Made by a program: the position numbers and the translations under genes
Shown: one piece after another, positions 61,191 to 64,000 of the stretch
How positions within the stretch are numbered: position 1 is the stretch's first letter
Layout: each line of letters begins with the position of its first letter
DNA from: Stomorhina lunata
Lineage: Eukaryota; Arthropoda; Insecta; Diptera; Rhiniidae
Assembly: GCA_933228675.1 (NCBI GenBank)
Contig: OW121741.1
Span: 17,185,771 to 17,249,770 of the forward strand
Reading direction: 5' to 3'
Length of the DNA: 64,000 nt
Notes under the pieces: generated by a model
Seen by the model: the letters and a program-made list of their open reading frames with translations, nothing else
What the model was told of the DNA's origin: nothing
Database searches by the model: none

Positions 61191-63860
61191 GAAAAAATTA
61201 AAAAAAAAAAATTTTTTTTGTTACAAATTATTAAAAAAAAAAAATTTATAAAAAGTTTTTCCAATATTTTCCATTTCTGTAGGAAATTTTTCAAAATATT
61301 TCTTTATTTAAAACAAATTTTTTAAATTCTATATATATATATAGGAAACTTATTTTTTTTCTATTTTTATAGGATAAAAATAGGAAAGTCGAGTTTTTCG
61401 ATCTGTCAAAAGTAGGGATACTCCCCCGAAGAGGTGACCCAACTAACTATCAAAACGCGTCTAGTAATTGGTTTTCCCCATAAACATTTTTTTGGCATTT
61501 ATCCAGAAATTGTCTGTTACTTTAATAAATAAATGTAAAAGATATGGATCAAATGCAAATAAAATTTGTTTTTGAAGAAATTTTTTTATTTTTATAGGAA
61601 ATTTCTATTTTTAAAGACAATTTTTTTTTTTTAATATTTTTTTTCTTTTATACGAATCAAAAAATTTGTAGGAAATGTTTCAAAAATTTTCTATTTTATA
61701 GGAAATTTTTTAAAAACTGTTCTATTTTTATAGGAAATTTTTCAAAAATGATCTATTTCTACAGGAAAAAATTTTTCTATTTTAATTGCAAATTTTGAAA
61801 AATGTATATTTTTTATATGAATTTTTTTAAAATTTTCTATTTTTATAGAAAACTTTTAAATTTTTTTTATAAAAAATTTTTTAAAAAAATTTTTATTTTT
61901 AAAAGACTTTTTTTTAATTTTTTTGTTTCAATGAAATTTTTTTTAATTTTTCTATTTTTATAGAAAATTTTTCAAAAATTTTCTATTTTTACAGGAATTT
62001 TTTCAAAAATTTTCTATTTTTATAGGAAATTTTTTAAAAATTTTCTATATTTATGGGAAATTTTTTCAAATCTATATTTATATGAAATTTTTAAAAAAAT
62101 TTTCTATCTTTATAGGCAAATTTTTCAAAATTTTTTTATTTTTATAGAAAATTTTTCTATTTTTAAGGAAATTTTTAAAAGTGTTCTATTTTTTTTAGGA
62201 AATTTCTTAAAAATTTTCTATTTTACAGGATTTTTTTTAAAATTTTCTATTTCTCTAGGAAATTTTTAAAAAATTTTCTATTTTTATAGGAATTTAAAAA
62301 AAAATGTTATTTTTATAGGAAATTTTTAAAAACTATTTTTTTTTATAGGAAATTTTTCAATTTTTATAGAAAATTTTTAAAAAAATTTTCTATTCTTCTG
62401 AACAATTGTCTATTTTATAGAAAATTTTTTAAAAATTTTCTATTTTTATAGAAAATTCTTCAAAAATTTTTTTTTTATAGGAAATTTTTTAAAAAATTAT
62501 TTATTTTGTAAGAAATTTTTAAAAAATTTCTTATTTTTTTTTAAGAAATTTTTAAAAAATTTCTTATTTTTATAGGAAATTTTTCAAAATTTTTCTATTT
62601 TTATAGGAAATTATAAAAAATTTATTATTTTTATAGAAAATTTTTCAAAGTTTTTTGAAAATTTCTTATTTGCATAAAAATTTTTTTCAAAAATTTTAAA
62701 TTTTCATAGAAAATTTTTCAAAAATTTTTTATTTTTATAGCAAATTTTCAAAAAGTATTCCATTCTTATAGAAAATTTTTCAAAAATTTTCTATTTTGAT
62801 AGGAAACTTTTCAAAAATTTTCTATTTTTATTTTTTAAAAATTTTCTATCTAGATAGGAAAATTTTCTAGTTTTTAATATAGGAAATCCTTCAAAAATTT
62901 TGTATTTCTATAGGAAATTTTAAAAAAATTATCTACATCTTTAGGAAATTTTTCAAAAATTTCCTATTTTTATAGGAAATTTTTCAAACATTTTCTATTT
63001 TTATAGGAAATTATTCAAAATTTTTCTTTTTTTATAGGAAATTTTTAAAAAAATTTCTATTCTTATAGGAAAATTTTCAAAAATTTTCTAGTTTTCTAGG
63101 AAATTTTTCAAAAAATTTCCATTATTATAGGAAATTTTTTAAATAATTTCCATTACTATAGGAAATTTTTGAAAAATTTTCTATTTTTATTGGAAATTTT
63201 TCAAAAATTTTCTAGTTTTATAGGAAATCTTTCAAAAATTGTCTATTTTGATCGGAAAATTTTCAAAAATTTTCTAGTTTTATAGGAAATTTTTCAAAAA
63301 ATTTCCATTATTATAGGAAATTTTTCAAAAGTTTTCTATTTTTATAGGAAATTTTTCAAAAATTTTCAAGTTTTATAGGAAATCTTTCAAAAATTGTCTA
63401 TTTTGATCGTAAATTTTTCAAAATTTTTATTTTTATATTAAATTTTTAAAAAAATTTTCTTTTTTTTGTGGAAAATTTTTCATTTTAATAGGAAATTTTC
63501 CAATTTTTTTTTATAGCAAATTTTTCAAAAAAATTTTTTTTTTTTTTGTGAGAAATTTTTAAAAAATTTTCTTATTTTTTTAGGAAATTTTTCAAAAATT
63601 TCTTATTTTTATAGAAAATTTTTCAAAATTTTCTTACTTTTATAGAAAATTTGTCAAAATTTCTTAGTTTTATAGGAAATTGTTTTAAAATTTTTTATTT
63701 TAATAGAAATTTTTTTAAAAATTTCTTATTTTTATAGGAATTTTTTTTAAAAATTTCTTATTTTTATAGGAAATTTTTTATTTTTGTAGGAAATTTCTCA
63801 GAAATATTCTCTTTTTATAGGAAATTTTTCAAAAATTTTATATTTTTATAGAAAGTTTTC
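61191..63860 (-). repeat. 31-bp satellite family A, reverse, strongly degenerate
   Basis: Units read TTTTTCAAAAATTTTCTAT with TTTATAGGAAA, with frequent length changes. A non-31-bp module at 61385-61565 interrupts it. A block of distinctive units (CTAGTTTTATAGGAAAT and TTCCATTATTATAGG) recurs near 63080-63250 and 63270-63400, indicating a segment duplication of roughly 150-190 bp. Confidence 0.93.
61385..61565 (+). repeat. Short dispersed element, copy 2, inside a family-A array
   Basis: AACTATCAAAACGCGTCTAG, then GGTTTTCCCCATAAACATTT and a TTACTTTAATAAATAAATG tail correspond in order to 59030-59200. Both copies are framed by 31-bp arrays, though of different families (A here, C there). Confidence 0.6.
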
Positions 63861-64000
63861 CATTAGAACCCAACTGAAAAAAAAACAACTAAATGTAAAT
63901 AAATTTTTATCGGTAGAATTTAGTACCGATAAATTTTGTGTAATGCCATTATCTATGTTCCGACAATTGTTTTAACAAAAGCTTCCATGTAACCATTCGT

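Noticed and set aside
60227..64000. Upstream exon with the first half of Ig1 and signal peptide
   Set aside because: I looked on the minus strand for a Cys-containing Ig strand followed by a GT donor in phase 0 and found none; it presumably lies beyond the window.

Overview
The window looks like euchromatic but very repeat-rich, AT-rich DNA from a cyclorrhaphan fly, probably a calyptrate (blowfly, muscid or tachinid type). Three things point there: the only host gene is an insect Ig-superfamily gene, the dispersed repeats are dipteran (mini-me/DINE-1-like elements with a GTCT run, and 5'-truncated LINEs), and introns are AT-rich and satellite-filled. I see no tRNA, rRNA, CRISPR array or prokaryotic-type gene.

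One gene runs on the minus strand across almost the whole window. Eight coding exons (60019-60226, 41406-41564, 40969-41097, 34975-35109, 25468-25617, 19388-19474, 18953-19156, 9887-10092) join in frame into the last 425 residues of a DIP-family (Dpr-interacting protein) neuronal cell-surface receptor: the second half of Ig1, all of Ig2 and Ig3, a Thr/Asn/Gln-rich stalk and a hydrophobic C-terminus. Signal peptide, start codon and first half of Ig1 lie beyond 64000. All splice junctions visible are GT-AG and, apart from the phase-0 start of the first exon, every junction is phase 1, so all six internal exons are frame-preserving cassettes.

The introns are mostly satellite. A 31-bp AT-rich satellite (family A) occurs in about ten blocks in both orientations (6830-9125, 10262-12115, 13881-15215, 16326-18720, 19831-21800, 22851-25105, 26271-26590, 29221-30725, 31396-34420, 42881-45000, 61191-63860). 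Its unit is two overlapping palindromes. Two other 31-bp families (B at 26591-28445, C at 58470-58862 and 59225-59345) share a related CTATAG core. An 11-bp satellite (GACTAGACTAT) fills 35562-40868 and, in the opposite orientation, 52178-56168. A roughly 46-bp dimeric satellite fills 48061-50036. Together these are roughly 35 kb of the 64 kb.

The left end (1-6830) is downstream of the gene and is a graveyard of mobile elements: a piggyBac-like palindromic MITE fragment, DINE/mini-me-like elements and three LINE 3'-end fragments, one antisense. Related DINE-like copies lie at 45843-46858 and 57541-58440, and a mini-me core with a massively expanded GACA run lies at 59346-59765.

The most notable structural observation is that the two opposite-facing 11-bp satellite arrays bracket precisely the two exons that encode Ig2 (288 nt together, 96 codons, phase 1-1). 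The primary transcript could therefore form a very long double-stranded stem around a frame-neutral domain cassette. A weaker version of the same arrangement, using family-A arrays of opposite polarity, brackets the two stalk exons at 18953-19474.
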